Source: Candidatus Calditenuaceae archaeon
Lineage (GTDB): Archaea > Thermoproteota > Nitrososphaeria_A > Caldarchaeales > Calditenuaceae
Direction: 5' to 3'
Assembly (NCBI GenBank): GCA_025058225.1
Contig: JANXEE010000030.1
Location: forward strand, 1 to 55,771
Length of the DNA: 55,771 nucleotides
The translations under genes were made by a program, and so were the position numbers. The notes beneath the pieces are model-generated. The model saw only the letters and a program-made list of their open reading frames with translations. It had not been told where the DNA came from and made no database searches. Shown in pieces: positions 9,173 to 19,183 of the stretch; the stretch's first letter is position 1; every line of letters begins with the position of its first letter.

Positions 9173-9559
9173 TCAAGACGACCTCTTCAGCAGCCCGAGC
9201 CCGTCCCTGATCACGACGCCGACCGTCAGGGCCTCTTCCGCCAGCGGCGTCCCCAGCCTCACCTGCCTCCCGAACTCCTCGGGCGTCAGGGGAATGACCT
9301 CGAGGGCCGGGCCCGCCTTTACCGCCTCGGAGAGCTGGTCGAACCTCCTGAGCGGGTTCCGGTCGAAGTTCGGCGAGACGACGAGCAGGTCCACGTCGCT
9401 CCAAGCGTTGAAGTCGCCCCTCGCGTAGGATCCGACGACCACCGCCGTGACCGGGCCCAGGACCTCCTCCGCGAGCTCGACGAACCTCCGGGCCGACTCG
9501 AGGGCGGCAGCCTTCATCCGGCGCCTCTCCTCAGCGACCTCCACCTCTCCTCCACCCAC
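9173..9559 (-). CDS. MNT minimal nucleotidyltransferase (antitoxin-like)
   Basis: VVVGSYARGDFNAWSDVDLLVV; overlaps the HEPN gene. Confidence 0.85.
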   Translation of the reverse strand: MGGGEVEVAEERRRMKAAALESARRFVELAEEVLGPVTAVVVGSYARGDFNAWSDVDLLVVSPNFDRNPLRRFDQLSEAVKAGPALEVIPLTPEEFGRQVRLGTPLAEEALTVGVVIRDGLGLLKRSS

Positions 9560-9927
9560 TTCAGGACCCTCTCAGCCCTCTCTAAGCCCTCGCGCCCCTC
9601 GCTCTCGGAAAAGTATTCCTCGGGGACCCCCGAATGCCAGACGTCGGGATAACGGGTGACCGTGTAGTACTTGTCGAGCCTCCTGCAGTCCTCCAGAACG
9701 TCTTCGTCGTCACCTACCAGCCTCATGACCTCCTCGCACAGTCTCTTCAGGCTGTGGCCGTACGCCGGGCGCCCGAGCCCCCAGAGGATGGCCTTCAGGG
9801 CCTTCTCCGCGGCCTGATGGGCCTTAAAGCAGGCCCAGTTGTACTCTCCTCCCGCCAGGTCCTTAGCCGCGGAGTCCAGAGTCGCCCTAGAGCTCGCCAT
9901 CCACCTCGCGTACTCCTCGTCGTCCAA
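9514..9927 (-). CDS. HEPN domain protein, partner of MNT
   Basis: AAKDLAGGEYNWACFKAHQAAEKALKAIL ... GHSLKRLCEE ... LDKYYTVTRYPD. Confidence 0.88.
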   Translation of the reverse strand: MDDEEYARWMASSRATLDSAAKDLAGGEYNWACFKAHQAAEKALKAILWGLGRPAYGHSLKRLCEEVMRLVGDDEDVLEDCRRLDKYYTVTRYPDVWHSGVPEEYFSESEGREGLERAERVLKWVEERWRSLRRGAG

Positions 9928-10282
9928 CTCCCAGCGACGTATCCCGGCGGGACACCCTGATAAACGCAGGGCCCGCGGAAATTCCGGAGGGCCGTTGCTC
10001 TCGCAACGTCATTCGCTCGGCAGCCAGAGACGATTCAGGGGCCGATGGTGACCAGCTGGAGGCTGCGTCACCCACGAGGGCACGCATCGACCCGGACGGG
10101 AGCTCGCGCGCGTGACGACGGTCGCTCAGACCCCACGGAGCCTCTTCACGCTCCCCAGTTACCGCGATACGGGCTCAACGGCCCCTCAGACGGCATCCTC
10201 CTGACTCACCGGGTCTGCACGTACAATCCGACGGCGTTTAACCTTATTACAGGCCCGCGGCGAATCCCGACCGAAGAGGACT

Positions 10283-11326
10283 TTGGCCGAGAACAGGACG
10301 CTGAAGCTAGGGTACTGGCTCGCGACCGAGCAGTACGACCCTAGGCAGCTGCTGGAGCTCGCGACTCACGCCACGATCGCCGGCTTCGACGTCCTAGTCC
10401 TCAGCGACCACTTCCACCCCTGGAGGGACACAGGAGGCCAGTCGCCGCACCCGTGGATCGTCATGACCGCGATCGCGGAGCGCTTCAGGGACGTCGAGGT
10501 CGGGACCGCGGTGACGACGCCGCTCTTCAGGTACCACCCGGCGATAGTCGCGCAGGCCTTCGCGACCCTCGACTACCTCTATCCCAACAGGATCTCCCTG
10601 ACCGTGGGGACGGGGCACGCGATGAACGAGGTCCCGCTGGGCTTCAGGTGGCCTGGGTACAAGGAGAAGGTCGAGAGGCTCAGGGAGGCCATCGAGGTGA
10701 TCAAGCTCCTCTGGGAGGGCGACTTCGTCACCTACGAGGGCAAGTACTACCAGCTCAACACCGCGAAGCTCTACACCAAGCCCAAGGGCAAGATCAAGCT
10801 CTTCGTCGCGACCTCGAACGAGGGCGTGGCCAAAATAGCCGGGATGCTCAGCGACGGCATCCTCACCAACCCCAGGGGCATGGAGAACTTCAACTCGATC
10901 ATCAGCGCGCTCGAGGAGGGTGCGAGGTCTGTGGGAAGGGATCCCCTGACGCTCTCGAAGTGCCTGGAGTTCAAGGTCTCCTTCGACCTGGACTACGACA
11001 GGGCCCTGAGGGGCGCGATGTTCTGGGGGTCGACCGCGATTCCGAGGGAGAAGAGGGAGAAGATCTGGGACCCGAGGGTTCTCGAGGCGATGGTGGGGAA
11101 GGAAGAGGAGGAGAAGATCAAGAGGACCTGGCTGATCACCAGCGACCCCGACGACATCTACAAGGCCCTCGGAGAGTTCATGAAGCTCGGTTTCGACAGG
11201 GTCTACATGCACAGCTCCTCCCCCGACGAGGGGAAGTTCCTGAACATGCTGGGCCGCGAGATCCTTCCGTGGCTGAGGGAGTACTACAGAAGCCTCAGGG
11301 TACCGCTCCGTGTAGCACCCGAGTGA
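10283..11326 (+). CDS. LLM-class (probably F420-dependent) oxidoreductase
   Basis: KLGYWLATEQYDP...VLSDHFHPWRDTGGQSPHPWIVMTAIAERFRDVEVGTAVTTP bacterial luciferase/F420-dependent dehydrogenase signature. Confidence 0.88.
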   Translation: MAENRTLKLGYWLATEQYDPRQLLELATHATIAGFDVLVLSDHFHPWRDTGGQSPHPWIVMTAIAERFRDVEVGTAVTTPLFRYHPAIVAQAFATLDYLYPNRISLTVGTGHAMNEVPLGFRWPGYKEKVERLREAIEVIKLLWEGDFVTYEGKYYQLNTAKLYTKPKGKIKLFVATSNEGVAKIAGMLSDGILTNPRGMENFNSIISALEEGARSVGRDPLTLSKCLEFKVSFDLDYDRALRGAMFWGSTAIPREKREKIWDPRVLEAMVGKEEEEKIKRTWLITSDPDDIYKALGEFMKLGFDRVYMHSSSPDEGKFLNMLGREILPWLREYYRSLRVPLRVAPE

Positions 11327-11715
11327 GAATCGACTTGCTCAAATTCTATTATCGGAAAGGCTGTAAAACATGCGTGAAGGTAAGGGAGCAGCTGAGGCGT
11401 CGTAGGGTAGAGACTTATCCGATTGAGCTGACCGAGAACGTGCCCTCAGCAGAGGTCATTCAGCAGTTAATCGGGAGGTACGGGCTGGAGAGAGTCGTGA
11501 GGAGGAGGGCTCCGAAGGAACTCAGGGAGAGTATCCTGAAGTCTACGATCGCAGAGGCCGTGAGGTTGCTATCGGAGACCCCGGAAGCCCTCGAGAGGCC
11601 GATACTCGTGGGAGAGCATGGTGCGTTCTTCGCGTGGGACGAGGGGATGGCGAAGCTGCACGGGCTGAGCCTGTTGAGCCCTAGGGCCACCCGACGCAAT
11701 CGGACCGGCAGATGA
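11323..11715 (+). CDS. ArsC/Spx-like thioredoxin-fold protein
   Basis: LLKFYYRKGCKTCVKVREQLRRRRVETYPIEL ... RPILVGEHGAFFAWDE; GTG 11323 overlaps the previous stop. Confidence 0.6.
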   Translation: MRIDLLKFYYRKGCKTCVKVREQLRRRRVETYPIELTENVPSAEVIQQLIGRYGLERVVRRRAPKELRESILKSTIAEAVRLLSETPEALERPILVGEHGAFFAWDEGMAKLHGLSLLSPRATRRNRTGR

Positions 11716-11765
11716 GGGTGCCACACCAACGTCAATACTTAGCCGGACGGATCGCGCACGGTTAC

Positions 11766-12617
11766 TCAGTCCAGATCCTCGAGCTGCGCCATCGGATAGC
11801 TGCCCAGGACCTTGATGAAGAGCGTGTGGTTTGCGAGCTCCGCAAGCGCCTCCTTTACCCGCTCCTCCTCGACGCTGCCCTCCAGATCGACGAAGAAGTG
11901 GTACTGCCAGGGCCTTGCACGTGTGGGACGCGACTCGATCTTAGTGAGGTTGATCCCCCTCTCCGCGAGGGGTCCGAGGGCTCCGTAGAGCGCTCCAGGT
12001 TTGTGGCTGACTGAGAAGATTACGGTCGTCTTCATCCTCTGAGCTGCCTGAGGTGGGCCCCTCCCTACCACGAGGAACCTCGTGTAGTTCCTGCCGTAGT
12101 CCTCGATGCCCCTCGCCAGGACCTTGAGGCCGTAGATCCTCGCGGCCCTCTCGCTGGCTATCGCGGCACACGCGGGGTCACCGCTCTCCCTGACGTACCT
12201 CACCGCACCGGCGGTGTCGTAGAAGCTGATCGGCTCGTAACCTGTCATCGCTATCCAGCTCCTGCACTGACCGAGGGCCTGGGGATGAGAGTAGACTTTC
12301 CTTACGGTGGAGAGGTCCGAGTTCGGAAGCCCGATGAGGCAGTGAACGACCCTGACGTAGACCTCACCGATCACCTTCAACCCCGTCGAGAGGAGAAGGT
12401 CGTAGGCCTCGCCGACACTGCCCTCGATGCTGTTCTCAACCGGGATCACGCCGGCGTCGGCCCTTTGGGACTCAACCGCGTTGAACACTGCCGGCAACGT
12501 CCTCTGGGGCAGCGGCTCGAACTCCTCACCGAAGAACTTTGAAGCGGCCTCGTCGCTATAGGAGCCCAGCTCTCCCTGAAAGGCAACCCTTCTCCGACCA
12601 GAACTCTGAGAAGTCAC
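11766..12617 (-). CDS. pheA: Prephenate dehydratase
   Basis: VAFQGELGSYSDEAASKFFG, GVIPVENSIEGSVGEAYDLL, NYTRFLVVG, ACT domain KPGALYGALGPLAERGINLTKIESRPT. Confidence 0.93.
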   Translation of the reverse strand: MTSQSSGRRRVAFQGELGSYSDEAASKFFGEEFEPLPQRTLPAVFNAVESQRADAGVIPVENSIEGSVGEAYDLLLSTGLKVIGEVYVRVVHCLIGLPNSDLSTVRKVYSHPQALGQCRSWIAMTGYEPISFYDTAGAVRYVRESGDPACAAIASERAARIYGLKVLARGIEDYGRNYTRFLVVGRGPPQAAQRMKTTVIFSVSHKPGALYGALGPLAERGINLTKIESRPTRARPWQYHFFVDLEGSVEEERVKEALAELANHTLFIKVLGSYPMAQLEDLD

Positions 12618-13543
12618 CTCTTGACCTCCTTCAGCTTCTCCGTCAGAACAGGAAGGAATTGGTAGAGGTCCGCGATCACCGAGTAGTCGGCCTCCTTGTG
12701 TATGGGAGCGTTTGGGTCGCTGTTGACGGCCACTATGACCCTCGACCTCCTGATGCCCACGATGTGCTGCATCTGCCCCGATATCCCCACGGCGACGTAG
12801 AGCTTGGGGCTGACCCACTTCCCCGAGAGGCCGATGTGCCTGTCCTCGGGCATCCATTTGAGGTCGCCGGCTATGGGCCTGCTGCAACCTATCTCTGCGC
12901 CGAGGGCCTTCGCGAGCTCCTCCGCCAGCTTCAGGTCTTCCTTCCTCTTGAAGCCCCTTCCCACCGAGACGACGACCTCTGCCTTCGAAAGGTCCACAGC
13001 GCTCCTCTCGACCTGCCTGACCTCTTTGACGACCCCGTTCGTTGGACCTTCGGCCTTCAGTTCGATGACCTTCGGCTCTACCTGTGAAGACGACTCGGAG
13101 GGTTCGACTCTGCCGGACATGAGGGTTGCGAAGACCGGTGACCCGGAGGCCTCAAGCGTGGCGACGTATCCGCCGCCCAGCACCAGCCTGGATGCCCTGA
13201 CGACTCCGCCCTCGAACGTGAGCTCCAAGCAGTCGGTGACCATCGGCGCCCCGAGGGAGTGTGAGGCCCTCGCGAAGGCCTCCCTGCTGTTCTTCGTGGA
13301 GAGTCCGAGAACCAGCTCCGGCCTCACGTCCTCACAGACCTTCCTGATGGCATGTCCCGCGGCTCTGGGATCCCTGAGCCCTTCCCTTACGACGAACGCC
13401 ACCGTCGCTCCGAACTTCCCCAGCGTCCCAGCGTCCGTTTCAGGACCGGTTAGCGCCGTCACGTGGCCGTACTGCCTGGCCGCAGTCAGCAGCTCCGGAA
13501 CCTCCTCGACGCCGAAGGCCACCGCGACCACCCTGGCCGACAA
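12614..13543 (-). CDS. etfA: Electron transfer flavoprotein alpha subunit (FixB/EtfA)
   Basis: C-terminal GLSGKWVSPKLYVAVGISGQMQHIVGIRRSRVIVAVNSDPNAPIHKEADYSVIADLYQFLPVL. Confidence 0.93.
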   Translation of the reverse strand: MSARVVAVAFGVEEVPELLTAARQYGHVTALTGPETDAGTLGKFGATVAFVVREGLRDPRAAGHAIRKVCEDVRPELVLGLSTKNSREAFARASHSLGAPMVTDCLELTFEGGVVRASRLVLGGGYVATLEASGSPVFATLMSGRVEPSESSSQVEPKVIELKAEGPTNGVVKEVRQVERSAVDLSKAEVVVSVGRGFKRKEDLKLAEELAKALGAEIGCSRPIAGDLKWMPEDRHIGLSGKWVSPKLYVAVGISGQMQHIVGIRRSRVIVAVNSDPNAPIHKEADYSVIADLYQFLPVLTEKLKEVKR

Positions 13544-13682
13544 GCCATCACCCTGCGTACGGTAACGCTATACCCAGAGTTATAACGATGCCGTCCACAG
13601 AACAGATGCCGGGAAGTCGTCGTGTCAGGGCGGAGTTAACAATTTTTAAAACCTCGGCACACCTATTCACAGGACCGGTACC

Positions 13683-14270
13683 TTGAGGAAGGGGGAGGAT
13701 AGGGCCCCGACACAGGTGACGTTCAGGGGAATAGTCGGCAACATCACGCTGAGCAGAGTGGGGGAGCTGCCGGCGGTCAAGATATCGGTGGTCACCCCGC
13801 AGGGGAAGTCGTCCGAGTTCCACGTCCTCAACCCACCCGACTGGCTGGGTGTCGGCATCTCGGTCGAGGGGGAGTTCCACGAGGCGGTGACGACCAGGGG
13901 CGTCCGGAACGTCGTCGATAACATCAGGAGGGCCTCGGAGCAGGGAGAGATCGAGCTCGCCGAGGTAACGGTGATGAACGTTACCTTCTCTACCACCTCG
14001 GCCATCGTCGAGGGAGTCACACCAGATCAGCGGACCTTCAGCAAGACCATCGACGACAGGGAGCTGATCTCCGAGCTCAAAAGGGGGGTCAAGAAGGTCT
14101 ATGGTGCCTTTCAGGTGACGGGGCAGGTCAGGAGGCTCGTGGCGCTTCTGCCGTACGGAAGGGTGAGGTTCGCCCAGAGGGTGAAGCAGCTCTTCTCGAT
14201 GATCGAGGGTTTTGAAACTCGAGGGTCGCCTGAGGAGCTGATCAGGGACAAGTCCGGTTCTGAGGGCTGA
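13683..14270 (+). CDS. Uncharacterised protein, possible OB-fold region
   Basis: 195-aa ORF with GC-rich host-like codon usage; VTFRGIVGNITLSRVGELPAVKISVVT... strand pattern. Confidence 0.6.
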   Translation: MRKGEDRAPTQVTFRGIVGNITLSRVGELPAVKISVVTPQGKSSEFHVLNPPDWLGVGISVEGEFHEAVTTRGVRNVVDNIRRASEQGEIELAEVTVMNVTFSTTSAIVEGVTPDQRTFSKTIDDRELISELKRGVKKVYGAFQVTGQVRRLVALLPYGRVRFAQRVKQLFSMIEGFETRGSPEELIRDKSGSEG

Positions 14271-14304
14271 AGGTTTTGAGGAGGCTCAACTGGTCCCTGA
14301 GGAG

Positions 14305-14628
14305 TTGACTTGGAAGAGGCTCTGCGACCTCACCACGCTGAGACGAAAAGGCGTGATACGCGTCGACACGGACGATGGCGAGTACTTGGTGGCCCTGATC
14401 GGAGAAAGGGTCTACGTCGCGGACGCGTGGTGCACGCACCAGAAGTCTGACCTCAGCCTCGGGATAACGGAGGGGACCAGGATCAAATGCCCGCTCCATC
14501 AGGCGGTCTTCGAGCTGACAGACGGATCGGTGGTCGAGGGGCCCAGCGGCGAGCCGCCGGACTCGATTCGGCCTCTCAGGACCTACCGCGCCAAAACAGA
14601 GGGCGATGACGTTTACGCCGATCTGTAG
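14305..14628 (+). CDS. Rieske-type [2Fe-2S] ferredoxin
   Basis: CTHQKSDLSLG...KCPLHQAVFELTDG (C-x-H, C-x2-H). Confidence 0.9.
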   Translation: MTWKRLCDLTTLRRKGVIRVDTDDGEYLVALIGERVYVADAWCTHQKSDLSLGITEGTRIKCPLHQAVFELTDGSVVEGPSGEPPDSIRPLRTYRAKTEGDDVYADL

Positions 14629-16262
14629 TCGGTCTTGGTGCTGGCGCTGAGAGTCAAACCCCTTAGCCTCTCTTGGGCCCTCTTCAGCGATGCCTCCATC
14701 AAACCTACGAAGGCCTCTTCAGGACGCTCGGCGGTGGAGGAGAACTCCGGATGGTACTGCACCGCTAGGAAGAACGGGTGATCCACTATCTCTATCACCT
14801 CTATCCTCGTCCCGTCAGGGGTGAACCCCGAGAAGACCATCCCCGAGGACCTCAGGGCGTCCCAGTACTCGGTGTTGACTTCGTATCTGTGCCTGTGCCT
14901 CCTCCTGATACTCCTGGAGCCGTAAAGCCTGTGGGCGAGCGTCCCCTCGATCAAGATGACCTCCGACTCTCCGAGCCTCATCGTTCCACCCAAAGCCTTG
15001 AGACCCCTCTGCTCAGGTAGCAGGTCTATCACGGGGTGCGGGGTGTTGGGGTCGATCTCGGTGGAGTTGGCGCCCTCGAGTCCGAGGACGTTCCTCGCGA
15101 ACTCCGCAACTGCCAGCTGCATCCCGAAGCAGATCCCCAGCATCGGGATGCCCCTCGTCCTAGCGTAGTTGATGGCCATGATCTTCCCCTCTGTACCCCT
15201 CTTGCCGAATCCGGGCGCAATGATTATGCCGTCGAACGTCGATAACTTCTCGAGCTGTAACGGATTCTCCTCGAACTCCTCCGTCTCGACGAACTCTATC
15301 TGTGGTCTGGCTCCGAGCGCGACGGCCGCGTGCCATATCGCCTCCTTGATGCTGATGTAGGAGTCCTCAAGTTTCGTGTACTTGCCGCAGAGGGCTATCC
15401 GTACGGGTGTGCTGGCTCTGTCGTAGAGCTCGATCACCCTTTTCCAGCCCGACCAATTCGGTGAGTTGGGGAGTCCCAACTTCTTTGCGATGTAGTCACC
15501 CAGTCCCTGTTCCTCCAGCACCAGCGGCAACCTGTAGACCGGCTGAACGTTGTAGGAGCAGAAGACCGCCTCGATCGGGAGGGTGCCGAAGAGCGCGAGC
15601 TTCCTCCTGACGTCTGTCGATATCATCGTGGGGCTCCTCGCGACCATCACGTCGGGCTGTATCCCGATCCTCCTCAGCTCCTGGAGGGAGTGCTGGAAGG
15701 CCTTAGTCTTCAGCTCCCTCGTGGACTCGTGATAGATCACCAGCGCCACGTGCACGAAGAGCGTCTCCTCCTCCAGCTTCATCTGCCTCGCGGCCTCGTA
15801 GAACGGCAGCCCCTCGATGTCCCCGACGGTTCCACCGATCTCCACTATGACCACATCGGAGCCCCTTCTGTCGGCCACGGCCCTGATCCTCTGCTTGATC
15901 TCGTCGGTGACGTGCGGTATTATCTGGACGCACTGCCCCAAGTAGTCGCCCCGACGCTCCCTCGAGATGACCTCTGAATACACCTGACCCGTGGTGAGGT
16001 TGTTAAGTCTGCTCGTCGGAATACCTAAGAACCTCTCATACCAACCGAGGTCCAGGTCCGCCTCGCTGCCGTCGCTGGTGACGTAGACCTCCCCGTGAAC
16101 GTACGGGTTCATCGTCCCAGCATCAACGTTGACGTAGGGATCGATCTTGAGGAAGTCAACTTTCACCCCTCTCACCGAAAGCATCTTACCGATCGACGAA
16201 GCTATCGTCCCCTTTCCGACGGAGCTGATGACGCCGCCCGTTACGAAGACGTACTTCGGCAC
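14613..16262 (-). CDS. pyrG: CTP synthase
   Basis: KYVFVTGGVISSVGKGTIASSIGKML...; glutaminase GICFGMQ. Confidence 0.97.
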   Translation of the reverse strand: MPKYVFVTGGVISSVGKGTIASSIGKMLSVRGVKVDFLKIDPYVNVDAGTMNPYVHGEVYVTSDGSEADLDLGWYERFLGIPTSRLNNLTTGQVYSEVISRERRGDYLGQCVQIIPHVTDEIKQRIRAVADRRGSDVVIVEIGGTVGDIEGLPFYEAARQMKLEEETLFVHVALVIYHESTRELKTKAFQHSLQELRRIGIQPDVMVARSPTMISTDVRRKLALFGTLPIEAVFCSYNVQPVYRLPLVLEEQGLGDYIAKKLGLPNSPNWSGWKRVIELYDRASTPVRIALCGKYTKLEDSYISIKEAIWHAAVALGARPQIEFVETEEFEENPLQLEKLSTFDGIIIAPGFGKRGTEGKIMAINYARTRGIPMLGICFGMQLAVAEFARNVLGLEGANSTEIDPNTPHPVIDLLPEQRGLKALGGTMRLGESEVILIEGTLAHRLYGSRSIRRRHRHRYEVNTEYWDALRSSGMVFSGFTPDGTRIEVIEIVDHPFFLAVQYHPEFSSTAERPEEAFVGLMEASLKRAQERLRGLTLSASTKTDYRSA

Positions 16263-16393
16263 GTTTTACATTACATTCGCGAGTATTAAGACTTCGTGGA
16301 CGGTAACGGATCACGACATCTTCAAGGCCTCACCCGAATCAGACCGCTGAGACCCGGCTATACCGGCACTGCATGGACGGCCTCGTCAACCGT

Positions 16394-17683
16394 TCAGGGA
16401 TAGAGTCTCGTCGGAGTCCTGGGGAAGAGGGAGGCCATTCGCACGTGGGGCAGGTCCAGGATCCACTTCAGCACCCGCTCGACACCCATCCCGAAGCCTG
16501 CATGGGGCACAGAGCCGTATTTCCTCAGGTCGACGTACCAACCGTAGTCCTCCGGGTTCAGTCCCGAGTTACGGATCCTGCTGAGAAGCTCCTCATGGTC
16601 GTCTATCCGGACACCCGCTCCTACTATCTCGCCGTTACCTCTCGGTGCCAGGAGGTCTGTGCTCAGGGTCACTCTTGGGTCTTCGGGATCGGACTTGTGG
16701 TAGAAGGCCTTAGCCTCCTTCGGGTAGTGGGTGATGAAGAGAGGCCTGTCGAACTGGGAGCTGATGATCCTCTCCTCGTCCGCACCAAGGTCCGACCCCC
16801 ACTCGACCTCCCTTCCGGCCCTCCTGAGGACCTCCAGGGCCTCAGAGTACCTGACCCTGTAGAACTCACCCTCGACCTCTTCAGTCCTGATGCGCCTCCT
16901 GAGGAGATCCAGTTCCCTCCTCGAGAGCTCCTCTGTCCTGAGAACGACGAACCTCACCAAGTCCTCGATCGTCCTCATGAGCCCCTCCAGGTCGCAGAAG
17001 GCCATCTCGCCCTCGACGTGCCAGAACTCGGTCAGGTGCCTCGGCGTTCTACTGAGCTCGGCCCTGAAGCTGGGCTGGACGCTGTAGACCTTCCCCAACC
17101 CGAATATCGCAGCCTCCTGATAGAACTGGACGCTCTGGGTCAGGTAGGCCTTCCTGCCGAGGTAGTTCACCTCGAAGAGCGTCGCCCCGCCCTCAACCGC
17201 GGCCGTGATGATGGTCGGACAATCGACCTCGACGAACTCCCTACTCCTGAAGAACTCGTGAACCGACCAGACTAAGTTGGACCTTATCCTCATCAGCGCC
17301 GACATCCTGGGGCTCCGGATGTGAAGGTGTCTGTGGTCGTAGAGGGCCTTTGAACCCATGCCCTTCCTTATCGGGAAGTCCTCGGTAGACGGCGATATCG
17401 CCTCGGCCTTCGAACACCTCACCTCGATGCCTCCCGGTGCCCTAGGGTCCCTGACCACGGTGCCGAATATCCTGACCGACGACTCCCTGCTGAGCGACCT
17501 CAGGACCTGAAGGCTGTCATGATCTGTGAGCCCAGCTCTCGCCGCCACCTGTACGACGCCCGTCCAGTCCCTCAGGTCGACGAAGACGAGCTTCCCGTGC
17601 TCCCTCTTGTTCCAGATCCAGCCCCAGAGCTCTACTGGTTCTCCCTCCAGCGCCGATGCTAAGTCCCTGACCGTCCTCCTCAA
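16394..17683 (-). CDS. aspS: Aspartyl/asparaginyl-tRNA synthetase, class II
   Basis: WIWNKREHGKLVFVDLRDWTGVVQV, motif 2 FRAELSRTPRHLTEFWHVEGEMAF, motif 3 HAGFGMGVERVLKWIL. Confidence 0.92.
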   Translation of the reverse strand: MRRTVRDLASALEGEPVELWGWIWNKREHGKLVFVDLRDWTGVVQVAARAGLTDHDSLQVLRSLSRESSVRIFGTVVRDPRAPGGIEVRCSKAEAISPSTEDFPIRKGMGSKALYDHRHLHIRSPRMSALMRIRSNLVWSVHEFFRSREFVEVDCPTIITAAVEGGATLFEVNYLGRKAYLTQSVQFYQEAAIFGLGKVYSVQPSFRAELSRTPRHLTEFWHVEGEMAFCDLEGLMRTIEDLVRFVVLRTEELSRRELDLLRRRIRTEEVEGEFYRVRYSEALEVLRRAGREVEWGSDLGADEERIISSQFDRPLFITHYPKEAKAFYHKSDPEDPRVTLSTDLLAPRGNGEIVGAGVRIDDHEELLSRIRNSGLNPEDYGWYVDLRKYGSVPHAGFGMGVERVLKWILDLPHVRMASLFPRTPTRLYP

Positions 17684-17790
17684 GCCAAGCGACCCATAAG
17701 CTGCCGCTAAATGAAAATACGCCGGCGCAGACCCATCGAGTCGGGGCTAAGGTTTACGTCCCGGCCTCCCGCTACCCCTGACGTCGACAA

Positions 17791-19092
17791 TTGAGCGAAC
17801 TGAGGGTCTCAGAGATGGAACCCGGCAGGGAGGAAGTTCTCGCAGGGGAGCTGAGGAGAACCACCTCGACTGTGGACGCAGAGCTTCTAGAGAGGGCTCG
17901 GCAGATAATAGAGGAGGTAAGGGCTAGGGGCGACGAAGCTCTGGTGGAGCTCGCTTACCGATACGACCGCGTTCAGCTAACGCCTTCAGAACTCACATCG
18001 TACAGGGAAGAGATGAGGGACGCGGCTGAGGGTGTGGACTCGGAACTCCTCCGAAGTCTGAGGACCCTCTCGGGGCGCGTGGCTAGGTTAGAGAGGATGA
18101 GGCTCAGAAGGTTGAGATTCTCGGTGCGTTATCCTGAGGGGACCGTCATCAGATCGGAGGTGAGGCCGTTGGACTCGGTAGGCTGTTACGCTCCCGGCGG
18201 GAGGGCTGTGTATCTCAGCACGATCGTCATGATGGGCGTCCCGGCCTCGGTCGCTGGCGTCAGGAGGAAGGTACTCGCCACCCCTCCTCAACCCGATGAG
18301 CGCAGAAGGAGGGAAGTACTGGCTGCGGCTCACGTTGCCGGCTTCGACACGGTACTGTGGTCAGGCGGTGCGCAGGCGGTCGCGGCCCTCGCCTACGGAA
18401 CCCGCTCCGTCGAACGGGTCAGGAAGGTCATCGGACCCGGTAACAGGTACGTCGTGGCAGCGAAGCTGCTGCTGCAATCCGAAGTGTCGATAGACTTCGC
18501 CGCAGGGCCGACGGAGCTCGTCGTGCTCTTCGACTCGAACTCCGACCTCAATTCAGTAGCGCTTGACCTGCTGGCACAGGCTGAGCACTCGCCGGATACG
18601 CTGGTCCTAGCCATCACCACGGACCGATCGGCAGCCGACGAACTCATCGAAAGGTTGCGGGAGCTTACGCGGGAATTGCCGGAGGACAGCGCCGTAAGGG
18701 TGAGCCTCGAGAGGACCGGACCCGTCTTGATATCCCAGAGCTGGAGGTCAGCGATGAAATTTGTCAACGCCCTGTCGCCAGAACACCTCTCGATCGCCTC
18801 CAACGGACTCAGAGCTCTCGTTAAGGACCTCGTGAACGCCGGCGTGGTCACGATGGGCCGGGGGATGGTGAGCGTAGTGGTCGACTACTTCGCAGGGGCC
18901 TCGCACGTCCTCCCGACTGGTGGATGGGCCGCCTCGAAGTGTACCCTGTCTGTGCTGGACTTCGTCAGAACAGTCAACGTCGTGACCGGCAACGCGAACG
19001 TCGTGAGACGGGCTTCGAGAGAAGTGGGTGTGCTGGCCCTCGCTGAAGGTCTGAAGTTCCATTCTGCAGCGATGAGCTCCGGTAACCGGTGA
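17791..19092 (+). CDS. hisD: Histidinol dehydrogenase
   Basis: VDSVGCYAPGGRAVYLSTIVMMGVPASVAGV...; IGPGNRYVVAAK; SIDFAAGPTELVVL. Confidence 0.94.
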   Translation: MSELRVSEMEPGREEVLAGELRRTTSTVDAELLERARQIIEEVRARGDEALVELAYRYDRVQLTPSELTSYREEMRDAAEGVDSELLRSLRTLSGRVARLERMRLRRLRFSVRYPEGTVIRSEVRPLDSVGCYAPGGRAVYLSTIVMMGVPASVAGVRRKVLATPPQPDERRRREVLAAAHVAGFDTVLWSGGAQAVAALAYGTRSVERVRKVIGPGNRYVVAAKLLLQSEVSIDFAAGPTELVVLFDSNSDLNSVALDLLAQAEHSPDTLVLAITTDRSAADELIERLRELTRELPEDSAVRVSLERTGPVLISQSWRSAMKFVNALSPEHLSIASNGLRALVKDLVNAGVVTMGRGMVSVVVDYFAGASHVLPTGGWAASKCTLSVLDFVRTVNVVTGNANVVRRASREVGVLALAEGLKFHSAAMSSGNR

Positions 19093-19162
19093 CCGAACAC
19101 TTCAAAATTTACAGAATCGTAAATCGCAGAGTAGATGATGGAACTCCTTTATACTCGACCAG

Positions 19163-19183
19163 ATACATTTTCTGATAATGTAT
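19163..19183. promoter_or_regulatory. Candidate operator: perfect 7-bp inverted repeat ATACATT-N7-AATGTAT
   Basis: Read directly in the AT-rich intergenic region upstream of the copper operon. Confidence 0.4.

Noticed and set aside
10394-11212. Long antisense ORFs such as 10394-11212, 16373-17275, 7095-7709, 26023-26859 and 38312-39007
   Set aside because: High-GC shadow ORFs opposite clear genes; low-complexity His/Arg/Pro-rich translations.
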